Positions 14,661-23,726 of a DNA stretch of 64,000 nucleotides are shown piece by piece. Source of the DNA: Paenibacillus ehimensis NBRC 15659. Lineage in GTDB: Bacteria; Bacillota; Bacilli; Paenibacillales; NBRC-103111. The first letter of the stretch is position 1, and every line of letters starts with the position of its first letter. Location: positions 1-64,000 of the forward strand of contig NZ_BILX01000032.1 in NCBI RefSeq assembly GCF_004000785.1. Reading direction: 5' to 3'. The notes under the pieces are model-generated. The model was not told the origin of the DNA. It ran no database searches and saw only the letters and a list, made by a program, of their open reading frames with translations. A program made the translations under genes and the position numbers.

Positions 14661-16238
14661 TTATACGAGTGTCTCTTCGTTCGAGCGGTTGGAGGAACGG
14701 GAGTACCCTCCGCGGTTGTCGCGGTCCGAACGGCCGCGGTAATCGCGGTCGCGTCCGCCGTCACGGTAACCGCCGCCGTCGCGACGGTTGCGGTCGCCGC
14801 CGCGATAGCCGCCGCGGTCGCCATAAGGGCGGTCGTTGCGGCGTGCGCCGCCAGCCGTACCGTAAGATCCCGACGGTCTGCGTCCGCTGCTGCGGATGTC
14901 CGGTCTTCTTTTCTTCGCCCGGATCGGATCTTCCGGCGTCAATTCGATTTCGACGTCCTTCTTCTCGCCCGTAAGCAGCTTGAACGCCGCAGCCAGAAGA
15001 TGAACGGAATCGTGCTGCTCCAGCAAGGAGATCGCAAGACCTTTATATTGATTGTGGTCGTCGCTCTGCATCGCTTCCAGCACGCGCTCTGCCGTCATTT
15101 TTTGCTTGCCTTCGATGGCTTCCGCCAGGCTCGGCATCGGCTTGCGGGAAATTTTGTGACGCGTGATTTTCTCGATAAAATGCAGGTGATCGATCTCGCG
15201 CGGCGTAACGAACGTATAGGCTGCGCCTTCCTTGCCCGCACGGCCGGTACGGCCGATCCGGTGAACGTAGCTTTCCGGGTCCTGCGGCAGGTCGAAGTTG
15301 ATGACGTGGGTCACGCCTGATACGTCCAAGCCGCGGGCCGCTACGTCGGTTGCAACGAGCACGTCGATGCTGCCGTCGCGGAATTTGCGCATCACGTTGT
15401 CACGCTGATTTTGGGACAAGTCCCCATGCAGGCCTTCCGCGGTATAGCCGCGCTTCTGCAAGGCTTCGGAGAGCTCGTCGACGCGGCGCTTCGTCCGGCC
15501 GAAGATGATCGCAAGATCCGGCGATTCCATATCGAGCAAGCGGCAGAGCGCTTCGAATTTTTGGCGCTCGTGAAGCTCGATGTAGGATTGGTCGATCAGC
15601 GGCGCGCTCACTTGCTTCGGAATGACGGAGACGTGCTCCGGGTTGGTCAAGAACTGCTGAGCCAGCTTCTGAATGTTGACCGGCATCGTCGCCGAGAACA
15701 GCATCGTTTGACGCTCATCCGGTACGAGCTTCAGGATCGATTGGATATCTTCCATGAAGCCCATGTCGAGCATTTCGTCAGCCTCGTCCAAAATGACGGT
15801 TTGCACGTCGTCAAGCTTGATTGTTTTGCGGTTGATGTGGTCAAGCAGACGGCCCGGCGTACCGATGATGATTTGCGGCTTTTTACGCAGCGCGCGAATT
15901 TGCTTTACGATATCTTGACCGCCGTAAATCGGCAGGGAGCGAATGCCCTTGAAGCGTCCCAGCTTCTCGATCTCTTCCGCTACCTGGATTGCCAATTCAC
16001 GTGTAGGGCACATGATCAAAGCAACGATTCGTTCTTCTTTAATGTCGATTTTGTTGATGAGCGGAATACCGAATGCCGCGGTTTTCCCTGTTCCCGTTTG
16101 CGCCTGGCCGATAAGGTCGCGCCCTTCCATCGCTACCGGGATGGCTTTTTCCTGGATCGGCGTCGACTCCTCAAAGCCCATTTCCGTAATTGCGCGAAGT
16201 ACCTTTGGCTCTAAGCCGAATTCACTGAACGTTTTCAA
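14661..16238 (-). CDS. cshA: DEAD-box RNA helicase CshA
   Basis: A 525-residue ATP-dependent RNA helicase. Motif I AQTGTGKT is at 46-53, motif II DEAD at 150-153, motif III SAT at 181-183, and motif [12 protein letters not shown] follows near 330. An RNA-binding C-terminal region precedes an Arg/Gly/Asp/Tyr-rich tail (about 455-515, RGG-like, low complexity). CshA-type helicases help mRNA turnover and ribosome assembly, especially in the cold. The start is TTG at 16238 with GGAG about 11 nt upstream. The leader is long: the nearest good -10 (TATACT preceded by TG) is about 140 bp upstream. Confidence 0.95.
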   Translation of the reverse strand: MKTFSEFGLEPKVLRAITEMGFEESTPIQEKAIPVAMEGRDLIGQAQTGTGKTAAFGIPLINKIDIKEERIVALIMCPTRELAIQVAEEIEKLGRFKGIRSLPIYGGQDIVKQIRALRKKPQIIIGTPGRLLDHINRKTIKLDDVQTVILDEADEMLDMGFMEDIQSILKLVPDERQTMLFSATMPVNIQKLAQQFLTNPEHVSVIPKQVSAPLIDQSYIELHERQKFEALCRLLDMESPDLAIIFGRTKRRVDELSEALQKRGYTAEGLHGDLSQNQRDNVMRKFRDGSIDVLVATDVAARGLDVSGVTHVINFDLPQDPESYVHRIGRTGRAGKEGAAYTFVTPREIDHLHFIEKITRHKISRKPMPSLAEAIEGKQKMTAERVLEAMQSDDHNQYKGLAISLLEQHDSVHLLAAAFKLLTGEKKDVEIELTPEDPIRAKKRRPDIRSSGRRPSGSYGTAGGARRNDRPYGDRGGYRGGDRNRRDGGGYRDGGRDRDYRGRSDRDNRGGYSRSSNRSNEETLV

Positions 16239-16499
16239 ATGATTTCAATCTCCTTTGTTCTAGGGTTCATCTTTTGTCTATACCCTTAAGTGCGCTCCTA
16301 TCTTCTATTTTTAATCTCTTCATGAAACACCTTCCAAGCCGTGTCAATATGAACAGTCAAGGCCGTACTTAAGAATATCTTTAGTAGTATACCATACCCT
16401 GCAGCCATATTCCAGAATTGTTCAAACTTGAAACCCAAATTCGGCGAATATCGTATATAATAAATATATTCGTCGATTTTGAAAAGGAGCGAAATGCCC

Positions 16500-17033
16500 A
16501 TGTCGATATGGAAAAGAGTCGGTTCAATCATCAAGAGCAACAATCCGGAGCCGGAAGTGAAGCCGTCGAATCCGCTGGAGGAAACGAAGGTCGGCGATAT
16601 TTTGAACGTAGACCTTGAAGAATATGTCGTATCCGGGAAGGCCGTTTATTTTGACCGCGGGTTTGCGCCGCACCGCTTCGCTTATTATCTGCAAAACGGC
16701 AAGCATATATCATGTCTGCTTGTGGAAAAAGGGCGCACCTACGAATGTTTTTTATGCGAATTTGTGGAAGGCTCGCTTGACGATCCGAACGACGTGCCGT
16801 CCGTGCTCGACGTCGGCGGCGATGTCACGTACCATATGGAGCATAACCGCACGGATACGGTCCGCGTCGAAGGGAATACCGATTTCCGCACAGGAGACGA
16901 GGTCATGTTCTGGCGTTATTTTGGTTCGGAGAACCGCTACTTCTTCCTGCAATGGCAGGACGGGAAATATGTGGCCATGGAGGGCTCTCCGACGCCGGCG
17001 GGACAAATTAAATTTATGAAGGGCTCCCGATGA
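16500..17033 (+). CDS. DUF4178 domain protein
   Basis: A 177-residue soluble protein of mainly beta pattern with conserved blocks VGDILNVDLEEYVVSGKAVYFD and FWRYFGSENRYFFLQW. This fits DUF4178, a domain of unknown function. I prefer the ATG at 16500, 10 nt after AAGGAG; an ATG at 16494 is only 4 nt from it. The next gene, 60 bp downstream, encodes a DUF4247 lipoprotein; I recall this pair occurring together in other Gram-positive genomes, often with DUF350, PspA-like and spermidine-synthase-like genes, none of which is here. Confidence 0.8.
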   Translation: MSIWKRVGSIIKSNNPEPEVKPSNPLEETKVGDILNVDLEEYVVSGKAVYFDRGFAPHRFAYYLQNGKHISCLLVEKGRTYECFLCEFVEGSLDDPNDVPSVLDVGGDVTYHMEHNRTDTVRVEGNTDFRTGDEVMFWRYFGSENRYFFLQWQDGKYVAMEGSPTPAGQIKFMKGSR

Positions 17034-17093
17034 CCGTTGTCTTCATTTCCATAATCGGTTTCTTAAACAGCTTGGAACGGAGGTGACCGCCGC

Positions 17094-17864
17094 ATGATCA
17101 ACAAATTGTCCAAATGGATTGCGATCCTGCTGGTATTCACGCTGCTGGCCGCTTGCGGCGACGCCGGCAATTATATTAAAGACAACTATTCGTTAATCGA
17201 TGTTCAAGGGCAAGGCAAAAGCACGGCCAAAATTTATTCCGTCACGGGCAAAGACGTGCCGACCGTCGCCAAGGAAATCGCGGACAAGGAAAAGCCGGCC
17301 GAAATGAGCAAGGATTCGGAAGAACGGATGTTCCTGGTCTACGACAATAAAATCATCAACGTACAGAAGGACCCGAACACCGAAGGAACGACCTTGGTCG
17401 AGGTTGATTCCATCCAATACGCCAAAGAAAATTACGATTCCTCGTTCCTTCAGGGCTATGTAGCGGCAACGCTGCTGCAATCTCTGTTCGGAGGCGGATG
17501 GTTCAACAGCAGCCGCGGTTCGGGCTACGATTATAAGGGATACACGTCGAGCAAACGTTATAGCGATTACGGCAAGTACCAAACCGCCCCTTACCCGGGT
17601 TCGACAGGCTCTAAGGGTTCGACAGGCACGACGACCAAGCCGCAGCCTTCGACGTCCGACCGCAAAGGAAGCTTTACCACGACGCCGTCGAATCCGCAAA
17701 CCACCGCACCGTCGAATTCGCAGACCACACCGCCGAAGAGCAATCCGACCGTAGGGGATTCGGCCAGAAAGAACGACGGCTCCAAGCCGACTTATAAAGC
17801 ACCTTCCTCCGGTTCCTCGAAACCGAGCACCAGCTCGCGATCCGGATCGTTCAAACGCAAATAA
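17094..17864 (+). CDS. DUF4247 lipoprotein
   Basis: A 256-residue exported protein. The signal peptide ends in a lipobox LLAAC, lipidated Cys at 21, so it should be anchored on the outer face of the membrane. A DUF4247-like domain occupies about residues 22-130. A long Ser/Thr/Pro/Gly-rich disordered tail (about 150-256) ends in Lys/Arg (SGSFKRK). The ribosome binding site GGAGGTGA is well placed. It is probably co-transcribed with the DUF4178 gene; a strong terminator follows. Confidence 0.82.
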   Translation: MINKLSKWIAILLVFTLLAACGDAGNYIKDNYSLIDVQGQGKSTAKIYSVTGKDVPTVAKEIADKEKPAEMSKDSEERMFLVYDNKIINVQKDPNTEGTTLVEVDSIQYAKENYDSSFLQGYVAATLLQSLFGGGWFNSSRGSGYDYKGYTSSKRYSDYGKYQTAPYPGSTGSKGSTGTTTKPQPSTSDRKGSFTTTPSNPQTTAPSNSQTTPPKSNPTVGDSARKNDGSKPTYKAPSSGSSKPSTSSRSGSFKRK

Positions 17865-17868
17865 TACC

Positions 17869-17908
17869 GCCAAGCTTTCCCTCCGCCAAGGGAAGCTTGG
17901 CTCTTTTT
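17869..17908 (+). terminator. Terminator of DUF4178-DUF4247 unit
   Basis: Stem GCCAAGCTTTCCC / GGGAAGCTTGGC followed by CTCTTTTT. Confidence 0.85.
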
Positions 17909-17972
17909 CGGCTTTCGGGGTTCAAAAAGGTCAAAACGCTTCATACTAAAAGCAGTATGCGGAGGTGCATCC

Positions 17973-18827
17973 ATGTTTCAGCTTCAACGTTCCTGGACCG
18001 GTTCTTTCATTGCCTGTCTCCTCGGCTCGGCTCTTATTGCGTCGAGCTTCAACCTGTTCCTGATTCCCCACCAACTGCTCAGCGGCGGCATTTCCGGCGT
18101 GTCCATGCTTGTCGGTTATTTTACGGATTGGAACATTTCGCTCCTGTTTCTCATCTTTAACGCGCCGCTGCTGATCTGGGGGCTGCTGACGCTCGGGCGC
18201 AAATTCATTATTCTCAGCGTCGTCTCGGTCGTATTGACCACTTGGTTCATGCAGCTGATTCCTTCGATGACCGTCAGCAAAGATTTAATTATGTCTTCGG
18301 TTGCCGGGGGTGTGCTGGTCGGGATCGGAACCGGCATTTCGATGCGGGTAGGCGGGTCGACCGGCGGTTTTGACATTATCGCTTCCATACTCACGCGCAA
18401 GCGGGATTTTTCGCTCGGTACGTTTCTGTTCGGTCTGAACGGTATCGTTATTGTGGCGCTCGGTTTTTTCAAAAACAATTGGGACCTGGCCCTTTACTCC
18501 ATGCTGTCCATGTTTATTACAGGCAAAATCATCGATACGATTCATATCCGGCACTTAAAAGTAACCGTCTTCATCATCACGAAGAAAAAGGATTTGCTTC
18601 TGAAAAAAATGCAAAAGCTCAAGCGCGGCGTCACGGTCATCGATACCGAAGGAGCATATACGAAGGAGCCTCAGCATATGCTGATGACGGTGACGACACG
18701 TTACGAATTGAACGAGCTGCAAAATCTGGTACGCCAATGGGATCCCCAGGCTTTCGTCAATATCACCGAGACTGTAGGCGTCATGGGCTTGTTCCGCCGC
18801 TCCGACCGAAGCGAACCTGGCAACTAA
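17973..18827 (+). CDS. YitT family membrane protein (DUF161/DUF2179)
   Basis: A 284-residue protein with five to six transmembrane segments (about residues 10-190), including the family sequence GGSTGGFDIIASI, followed by a cytoplasmic DUF2179 domain (about 205-275). Firmicutes usually carry several paralogs of unknown function. It has a good GGAGGTG site before the ATG at 17973. It is alone between two terminators. Confidence 0.9.
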   Translation: MFQLQRSWTGSFIACLLGSALIASSFNLFLIPHQLLSGGISGVSMLVGYFTDWNISLLFLIFNAPLLIWGLLTLGRKFIILSVVSVVLTTWFMQLIPSMTVSKDLIMSSVAGGVLVGIGTGISMRVGGSTGGFDIIASILTRKRDFSLGTFLFGLNGIVIVALGFFKNNWDLALYSMLSMFITGKIIDTIHIRHLKVTVFIITKKKDLLLKKMQKLKRGVTVIDTEGAYTKEPQHMLMTVTTRYELNELQNLVRQWDPQAFVNITETVGVMGLFRRSDRSEPGN

Positions 18828-18963
18828 GTAATTTTTCCGGTACATAGAACATCGGAAATATGCTATACTGAAGGAGTAATTTCATACCGTTTTTCCAAGG
18901 CTTAACCTTAATTGCTCGTAAGTCCTGATCTCTAAACAACAGATGACGGGAAGGGTGATGCTT

Positions 18964-19152
18964 GTGGAAACCGTAAAGTTGGCAACCATTGTCATGAGAC
19001 TGACGCCGGAGTTGTATCCATTCCTTAAGAAACGCGAGCTCGAATCGGAGATCGTGCTGCGCAACGGGCTGGAAGCTCTCGCAACAGAGGATGCCATGGA
19101 AATTATTCAATACAGCATTTCGGAACATCAAAAGGACGCCTTCCTTCATTAA
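18964..19152 (+). CDS. Small hypothetical protein (62 aa)
   Basis: A soluble 62-residue protein with two amphipathic helices (VETVKLATIVMRLTPELYPFLKK and LRNGLEALATEDAMEIIQYSI). I favour GTG at 18964 because AAGGG is 8 nt upstream; ATGs at 18943 and 18958 are in frame but poorly spaced. I do not recognise a family. A perfect terminator follows within 30 bp, which supports it being a real gene. Confidence 0.6.
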   Translation: METVKLATIVMRLTPELYPFLKKRELESEIVLRNGLEALATEDAMEIIQYSISEHQKDAFLH

Positions 19153-19178
19153 AATGAGTAAAGCGTCATAACAAGTAT

Positions 19179-19230
19179 AAGACCGCTCTTCGGCCGCCAG
19201 CTACGGTGGCATGGAGAGCGGTCTTGTTTT
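19179..19230. terminator. Terminator between the small gene and the AraC gene
   Basis: Perfect 11-bp arms AAGACCGCTCT and AGAGCGGTCTT with a short T-run; bidirectional. Confidence 0.8.
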
Positions 19231-19236
19231 ATGCCC

Positions 19237-20100
19237 TTATTCGGAAGGCAGCTGCAATCCGCGGGATAGGCTGCGGTATTCCGTAGGCGCGAGGCCGACG
19301 GATTTTTTGAAGTTTTTGGACAGATGAAAAAGGTCGTGGAACCCTGTCGCCTGCGCCACCTCGCCGATCGTCATGTCGGTCGACCCGATGAGCTGCTTCG
19401 CCTTTTCGAGGCGGCGCCCGTAGATGTATGTCATCGGCGTCGTCCCGAGCTGGCTCTTGAAGAAGCGCACAAAATAATTGGGATGATGATGCACGATGTC
19501 GGCCAGCTCCGCAATCGTCATCTCCTCGGCCAAATGCGCGTCAATGTAGTCCAGTACCGCGCCAAGCTTGCTGTGACGGAACGACAAGCCCGCCTGCTCC
19601 TCCTGCTTCGACACCGCCTGCTCCAGATAGCAGGCAATGACGCCGAGCAGCGCGGCCTCGATCCGGATGGACCCGACCGGTCCTTTCTTTGCGGTATGCT
19701 CGTCCGCCAACCTCTCGAACAGGGCAATCGCTTCGGAGGGCTCCTGCGCCGTCAAACAATAAGGCAGCTTAAACAACGAAAACACCCCCGTCCAATTCAA
19801 GTCGGACGTAAAATGGCACCAGTACATCGTATACGTCCGGGCCGGATCGGTTACCGAGAACGATTGTACGAGCCCGGCGGGAGCAAAAACAAGCTGCCCC
19901 GGCCGGGGGAACAGCTCCTGTCCGCCGACCGTCATCCTGCCTTCCCCTTCGCAGATATAATAGATTTTGCTGTACGCGGGGGTGAACGGCTTTTGAATCC
20001 AGTCGGGATTGCATTTGCTCCGTCTTGCGTTGAGCAATTCCGTCTTCATATCCTTCAGCAAATGGCTGAGCAGCGAGAAATCCGGTTCGTTGTTTGACAT
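19237..20100 (-). CDS. AraC family transcriptional regulator
   Basis: A 287-residue protein: an N-terminal cupin-like sensor domain (about residues 30-160, with GGQELFPRPGQLVFAPAG) and a C-terminal double helix-turn-helix (about 185-280, with MTIAELADIVHHHPNYFVRFFKSQLGTTP and the second motif MTIGEVAQATGFHDLFHLSKNFKK). This form typically binds a sugar and activates carbohydrate genes. It is divergent from the GH29 fucosidase, which is therefore its likely target. The ATG at 20100 has GAGGTG upstream. Confidence 0.9.
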   Translation of the reverse strand: MSNNEPDFSLLSHLLKDMKTELLNARRSKCNPDWIQKPFTPAYSKIYYICEGEGRMTVGGQELFPRPGQLVFAPAGLVQSFSVTDPARTYTMYWCHFTSDLNWTGVFSLFKLPYCLTAQEPSEAIALFERLADEHTAKKGPVGSIRIEAALLGVIACYLEQAVSKQEEQAGLSFRHSKLGAVLDYIDAHLAEEMTIAELADIVHHHPNYFVRFFKSQLGTTPMTYIYGRRLEKAKQLIGSTDMTIGEVAQATGFHDLFHLSKNFKKSVGLAPTEYRSLSRGLQLPSE

Positions 20101-20255
20101 CGCAGCACCTCGAAGAACATACTTGACGGTTCGCCAAAAGGTTAATTTCGTACAAATAAGCGTTAACCGCATCCATAGGGATTATATCATATGCCGGGTA
20201 CAATGGGAGTAAGCTACGAGGCAGCAATAAAACACGAACGGATGGAGGCTTCTCG

Positions 20256-22046
20256 ATGATCAAACGGGATATGTATATGGATAATGCGGAAGCGGAAGCG
20301 GCCGATCGGGCGAACCCGCCCTTACCGAATGAAGAGCTGCAGGACCCCAGACTGGCTTGGTGGCGGGAAGCTCGCTTCGGAATGTTCATTCACTGGGGAT
20401 TGTATTCGCTGCTGGGGGGTGTCTGGAAGGGTCAGACTGTGCCGGGCGCCTATGGAGAGCACATTATGCTGCGCGGCCAAATTCCGGTCAAGGAATACGA
20501 GCGGCTCGCGGAAGCGTTCAACCCGGTCCGATTCGATGCGGACGCCTGGGTGCGCGCGGCCAAGGATGCCGGTATGAAATATATCGTGATCACGGCGAAG
20601 CATCACGACGGCTTTGCTTTGTACGATTCGGCCGCCGACGATTTTAATATCGTCAAGCGCTCCCCTTTCGGCCGCGACCCGATGAAAGAATTGGCCGAGG
20701 CTTGCCGCAAGGAAGGAATCAAGCTGTGCTTCTATTACTCCCATTCGATGGACTGGCATCACCCTGATTCCCAGGGCAACACCCATGACTATCCGAACAA
20801 TATCGGCGCATGGGACCCTTTGGAATCGTGGGTGAACGACGAGGACAAATTTACGCGATATGAACGGTATTTGGAAGAAAAGGCGTTTCCGCAAGTCCGG
20901 GAACTGCTGACCGGCTACGGCGACGTTGCCATCGTATGGTTCGATTGCGGGCATAAGGTGACCGACGAGCAGGGACAGAGGTTTGTGGATACGGTTCGGA
21001 GCCTGCAGCCGGATTGCTTGGTAAACCGCCGCGTGCGCCGGGACGGCTTCGGGGATTACGGCAATTCCGGCGACAATCAGCTGCACATCCGGATCAACCG
21101 CAAAGATTGGGAATCGATCCACACGATGAACGATTCGTGGGGCTACAAGAAAACGGATCACAATTGGAAATCCGTGACAAGCCTTCTGCATAACATGATC
21201 GACGTGTTCAGCTTGAACGGCAACTATTTGCTGAACGTAGGCCCGACACCGGAAGGCGAGTTCGACGAACCGTCAAAGCATATTTTGCGCGAAATCGGAC
21301 GATGGCTGAAAACAAACGGCGAGAGCGTGTACGGGACGACCGGAAGCCCAATCGGCAAGCCTCAGTGGGGGCGCTGCACGGCCAAAGACGGTACCCTTTA
21401 TCTGCACGTATTCGAATGGCCTGCGAGCGGGCGGCTGATCGTTCCGGGGCTGCGCAACGACGTCCTAAACACGTATCTGCTGGCCGATCCTCAGCGGTGC
21501 CCGCTTGCCCATCGGCGCTTGAACGGCGAAGACGTGCTGATCGAGGTGCCTGCCGGCCCTCTTGACCCGAACATCACCGTAGTCGTTGTCGAGTATGAAG
21601 GCGAGATCGACGCCAATCCGGTGAAACGGCTGCTGGAGCAGGATCACATCAACCGGTTCGGCGCCTTCGACGGCGACATCCAAGGCAGCGACCTGCGTTA
21701 CGATACCGGCAAAAAAGACCGCGATGTCGTAACGAACTGGGTCGATCCCGCAGACTATATCCAGTGGACGTTTCGCGCAGAGACGCCGGGAACGTGCCGG
21801 GTAACGGTCGTTTATGGAGCGGCGGAAGGGGAAGCCGGGGGCACGTACCGCGTAGAGCTGTGCGGTCAGCGGCTTCAAGGAACGGTACTGCCGAAGGGCG
21901 GCTGGTACGATTTCGGAAGCGCCGAGCTGGGGACGGTGCGGATCCCCGGGCCGGGCACCTATATGCTAACGGTTAAGCCGGATGCGATAACCGGCACTGC
22001 GCTGATGAATTTGAAAGAAGTACGGCTTACGTTCTCGGGCGAATAA
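20256..22046 (+). CDS. Alpha-L-fucosidase, glycoside hydrolase family 29
   Basis: A 596-residue retaining glycosidase that removes terminal L-fucose. The catalytic domain shows FGMFIHWG (41-48), KHHDGF (115-120) and the nucleophile in IVWFDCG (Asp230). The C-terminal about 160 residues form a beta-rich, probably carbohydrate-binding module. There is no signal peptide, so it should act on imported fucosyl oligosaccharides. A possible promoter (TTAACC-16-TATCAT) lies in the divergent region shared with the AraC regulator. No dedicated transporter is next to it. Confidence 0.92.
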   Translation: MIKRDMYMDNAEAEAADRANPPLPNEELQDPRLAWWREARFGMFIHWGLYSLLGGVWKGQTVPGAYGEHIMLRGQIPVKEYERLAEAFNPVRFDADAWVRAAKDAGMKYIVITAKHHDGFALYDSAADDFNIVKRSPFGRDPMKELAEACRKEGIKLCFYYSHSMDWHHPDSQGNTHDYPNNIGAWDPLESWVNDEDKFTRYERYLEEKAFPQVRELLTGYGDVAIVWFDCGHKVTDEQGQRFVDTVRSLQPDCLVNRRVRRDGFGDYGNSGDNQLHIRINRKDWESIHTMNDSWGYKKTDHNWKSVTSLLHNMIDVFSLNGNYLLNVGPTPEGEFDEPSKHILREIGRWLKTNGESVYGTTGSPIGKPQWGRCTAKDGTLYLHVFEWPASGRLIVPGLRNDVLNTYLLADPQRCPLAHRRLNGEDVLIEVPAGPLDPNITVVVVEYEGEIDANPVKRLLEQDHINRFGAFDGDIQGSDLRYDTGKKDRDVVTNWVDPADYIQWTFRAETPGTCRVTVVYGAAEGEAGGTYRVELCGQRLQGTVLPKGGWYDFGSAELGTVRIPGPGTYMLTVKPDAITGTALMNLKEVRLTFSGE

Positions 22047-22094
22047 GGGACCTGATTTATTTCTTAAAAATTTTTGAGGACTGTCCAAAAATCG

Positions 22095-22124
22095 TTGTCT
22101 TTTTGTAACAAAAATGTGTTATAG
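22095..22124 (+). promoter_or_regulatory. Probable tatA promoter
   Basis: TTGTCT (22095-22100) and TTATAG (22119-22124) at 18-bp spacing. Confidence 0.5.
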
Positions 22125-22136
22125 TACAATTAAATA

Positions 22137-22161
22137 AATGGTATGATTAGATCATACCATT
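22137..22161 (+). repeat. Perfect 10-bp palindrome in the tatA leader
   Basis: Arms AATGGTATGA and TCATACCATT with a 5-nt loop, ending two bases before the GGAGGTG ribosome binding site of tatA. It could be an operator or an RNA hairpin affecting translation; there is no T-run, so it is not a terminator. Confidence 0.6.
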
Positions 22162-22180
22162 TCGGAGGTGTACTTAACCT

Positions 22181-22429
22181 ATGGGAGCATTATCCCCTTG
22201 GCACATCATTTTGATCGCTCTCGTCGCTCTGCTTTTGTTCGGTCCGAACAAGCTTCCCGAGCTAGGACGCGGTTTCGGCAAAATGTTCCGCGAATTTAAA
22301 GATGCAACGTCAGGCAACGGCGGCCGTTCCGACGATAATCCTCCGGAACCCGAAGCCCCGAAAAAAGAATTGGCGGCTCCTGCGGCTTCGTCCGTAAGCG
22401 AACCCGTTCAGCCGACAACAAATAAATAA
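22181..22429 (+). CDS. tatA: Twin-arginine translocase subunit TatA
   Basis: An 82-residue TatA/E protein: one N-terminal transmembrane helix (about 8-20), the hinge FGPNKLPELGRGFGK (20-34), an amphipathic helix and a polar Pro/Glu/Lys-rich tail. It forms the pore-like oligomer of the Tat export system. tatC is not next to it, so the gene is unlinked or one of several tatA copies. It has a strong GGAGGTG site and stands alone. Confidence 0.93.
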   Translation: MGALSPWHIILIALVALLLFGPNKLPELGRGFGKMFREFKDATSGNGGRSDDNPPEPEAPKKELAAPAASSVSEPVQPTTNK

Positions 22430-22441
22430 TGCGATAACGAT

Positions 22442-22478
22442 GAACCATCCGTCCGATCAGGCCGGATGGTTTTTTTTG
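22442..22478. terminator. Terminator between tatA and the MFS gene
   Basis: Stem AACCATCCG / CGGATGGTT followed by eight Ts. It overlaps the last codons of the convergent MFS gene. Confidence 0.85.
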
Positions 22479-23614
22479 CGGTAATACGCATGTGTACCGA
22501 GCAGCAGAACAGCTGCGATCAAAGCCATCCCCGCTCCCATGTAATACATGTACGAGCCGCCCCACTCATCCTTGATCCAGCCTCCGGCCGAACCGCCGGC
22601 AATGCCCGCGAGACCCAGAAAAACCATGGACAGCATCGACTGCCCCGTAGATTGCAGCTCTTGCGGCACGAGCCGGACGACATATTGCACCGAAACGATC
22701 CAAAAGGCGGCGAACGTAATACAATGCGTCGCTTGTAATAACATCAAAACAAACGGGTCCGACACCCAGCCGTACAACAGCCAGCGGATCGCATACAGCA
22801 CCGCTACGATCCCCAGCAGCGCCAGCTCGTGAAACCGGTGCATATAGCGGCCGAGCAGCGCGAAGGTCGGAATTTCCGCCCCGGCCGCAAGCGCCCAAGC
22901 CCAGCCGGCCATCGAATCCGTAGCCCCCAAATCTTTCAAGTAAAGGACGAACAGCCCGTCATTCATCCGGTGCGGCACCATAAGCATGAAAATCAGCAGC
23001 AGAAACCATAAGAACGGCTTGTTTCCGAACAAGCTGCCCAGCGCTTTGAGAGATATGCGCTCCCCGGTTCCTTTCTCGTCTTTAAGAAACACGAGCAGCA
23101 CGAAAGGCAGCACCCAGATGCTCCAATATACATAAGGAATGCTGTTCATCCCGCCTAAAGCGTCCAATACATAACCGGACGAGAGCGCCAACAGCGTGAA
23201 GCCCATCGAGCCCCACATCCGGATGGATCCGTAGCTTTTCCCGGCTTGCAGCGCGGATTTAATCGACACCGTATCGAGCAGCGGCACCGAGGATTGCATA
23301 AAGAAGTACAGCAGCAGCATAAAAAGCAGCGCGAGGGTGTACCCGCTCGTCTCGAAAATGCCGATGCTCGACAATACCGTCATGACCCACAGCCCGAAGA
23401 TGATCGTCTTCAGCGTCTGGTAACGGTCGCTTAAATATCCCCAGACCGGCTGGGCGAAAATCGTCACAAACGGCCCGATCATCATGAGCAGACCGATCTG
23501 TGAGGAGGAGTAGCCTTTTCCTTCGAAGTAAATGGGCAGAAACGGCAGGAGGACAGCGGTGGTCGCATAGTATGAAAAGTTCAGCCCCCGCAGCGTCCAG
23601 ATCTGTTTGTTCAT
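22457..23614 (-). CDS. MFS transporter, PPP/nucleoside-H+ symporter-like
   Basis: A 385-residue major facilitator with 12 hydrophobic segments. The segments GLNFSYYATTAVLLPFLPIYFEGKGYSSSQIGLLM and the RMWGSMGF motif after helix 4 are typical of the MFS_1_like/3-phenylpropionate transporter branch. The substrate is unknown. It is clearly paralogous to the gene at 32887 in this window, with the same N-terminal layout and HRMNDGL/F motif. The start at 23614 has AAGGA upstream; the terminator shared with tatA is built into its 3' end. Confidence 0.85.
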   Translation of the reverse strand: MNKQIWTLRGLNFSYYATTAVLLPFLPIYFEGKGYSSSQIGLLMMIGPFVTIFAQPVWGYLSDRYQTLKTIIFGLWVMTVLSSIGIFETSGYTLALLFMLLLYFFMQSSVPLLDTVSIKSALQAGKSYGSIRMWGSMGFTLLALSSGYVLDALGGMNSIPYVYWSIWVLPFVLLVFLKDEKGTGERISLKALGSLFGNKPFLWFLLLIFMLMVPHRMNDGLFVLYLKDLGATDSMAGWAWALAAGAEIPTFALLGRYMHRFHELALLGIVAVLYAIRWLLYGWVSDPFVLMLLQATHCITFAAFWIVSVQYVVRLVPQELQSTGQSMLSMVFLGLAGIAGGSAGGWIKDEWGGSYMYYMGAGMALIAAVLLLGTHAYYRKKNHPA

Positions 23615-23726
23615 CCGGTACCGGTCCTTTTTTGATATGTCGTCAAAATCTATCAAAGCTCTCTATCGGATTGCCGACTCTTTTATTATAATGATAGATA
23701 TCAAACTAGCAAGGAGAGACTTATCA

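Noticed and set aside
14661-15000. Low-complexity plus-strand frames rich in Arg/Gly/Val/Ala
   Set aside because: They are the complement of the RGG-like tail of CshA, not genes.
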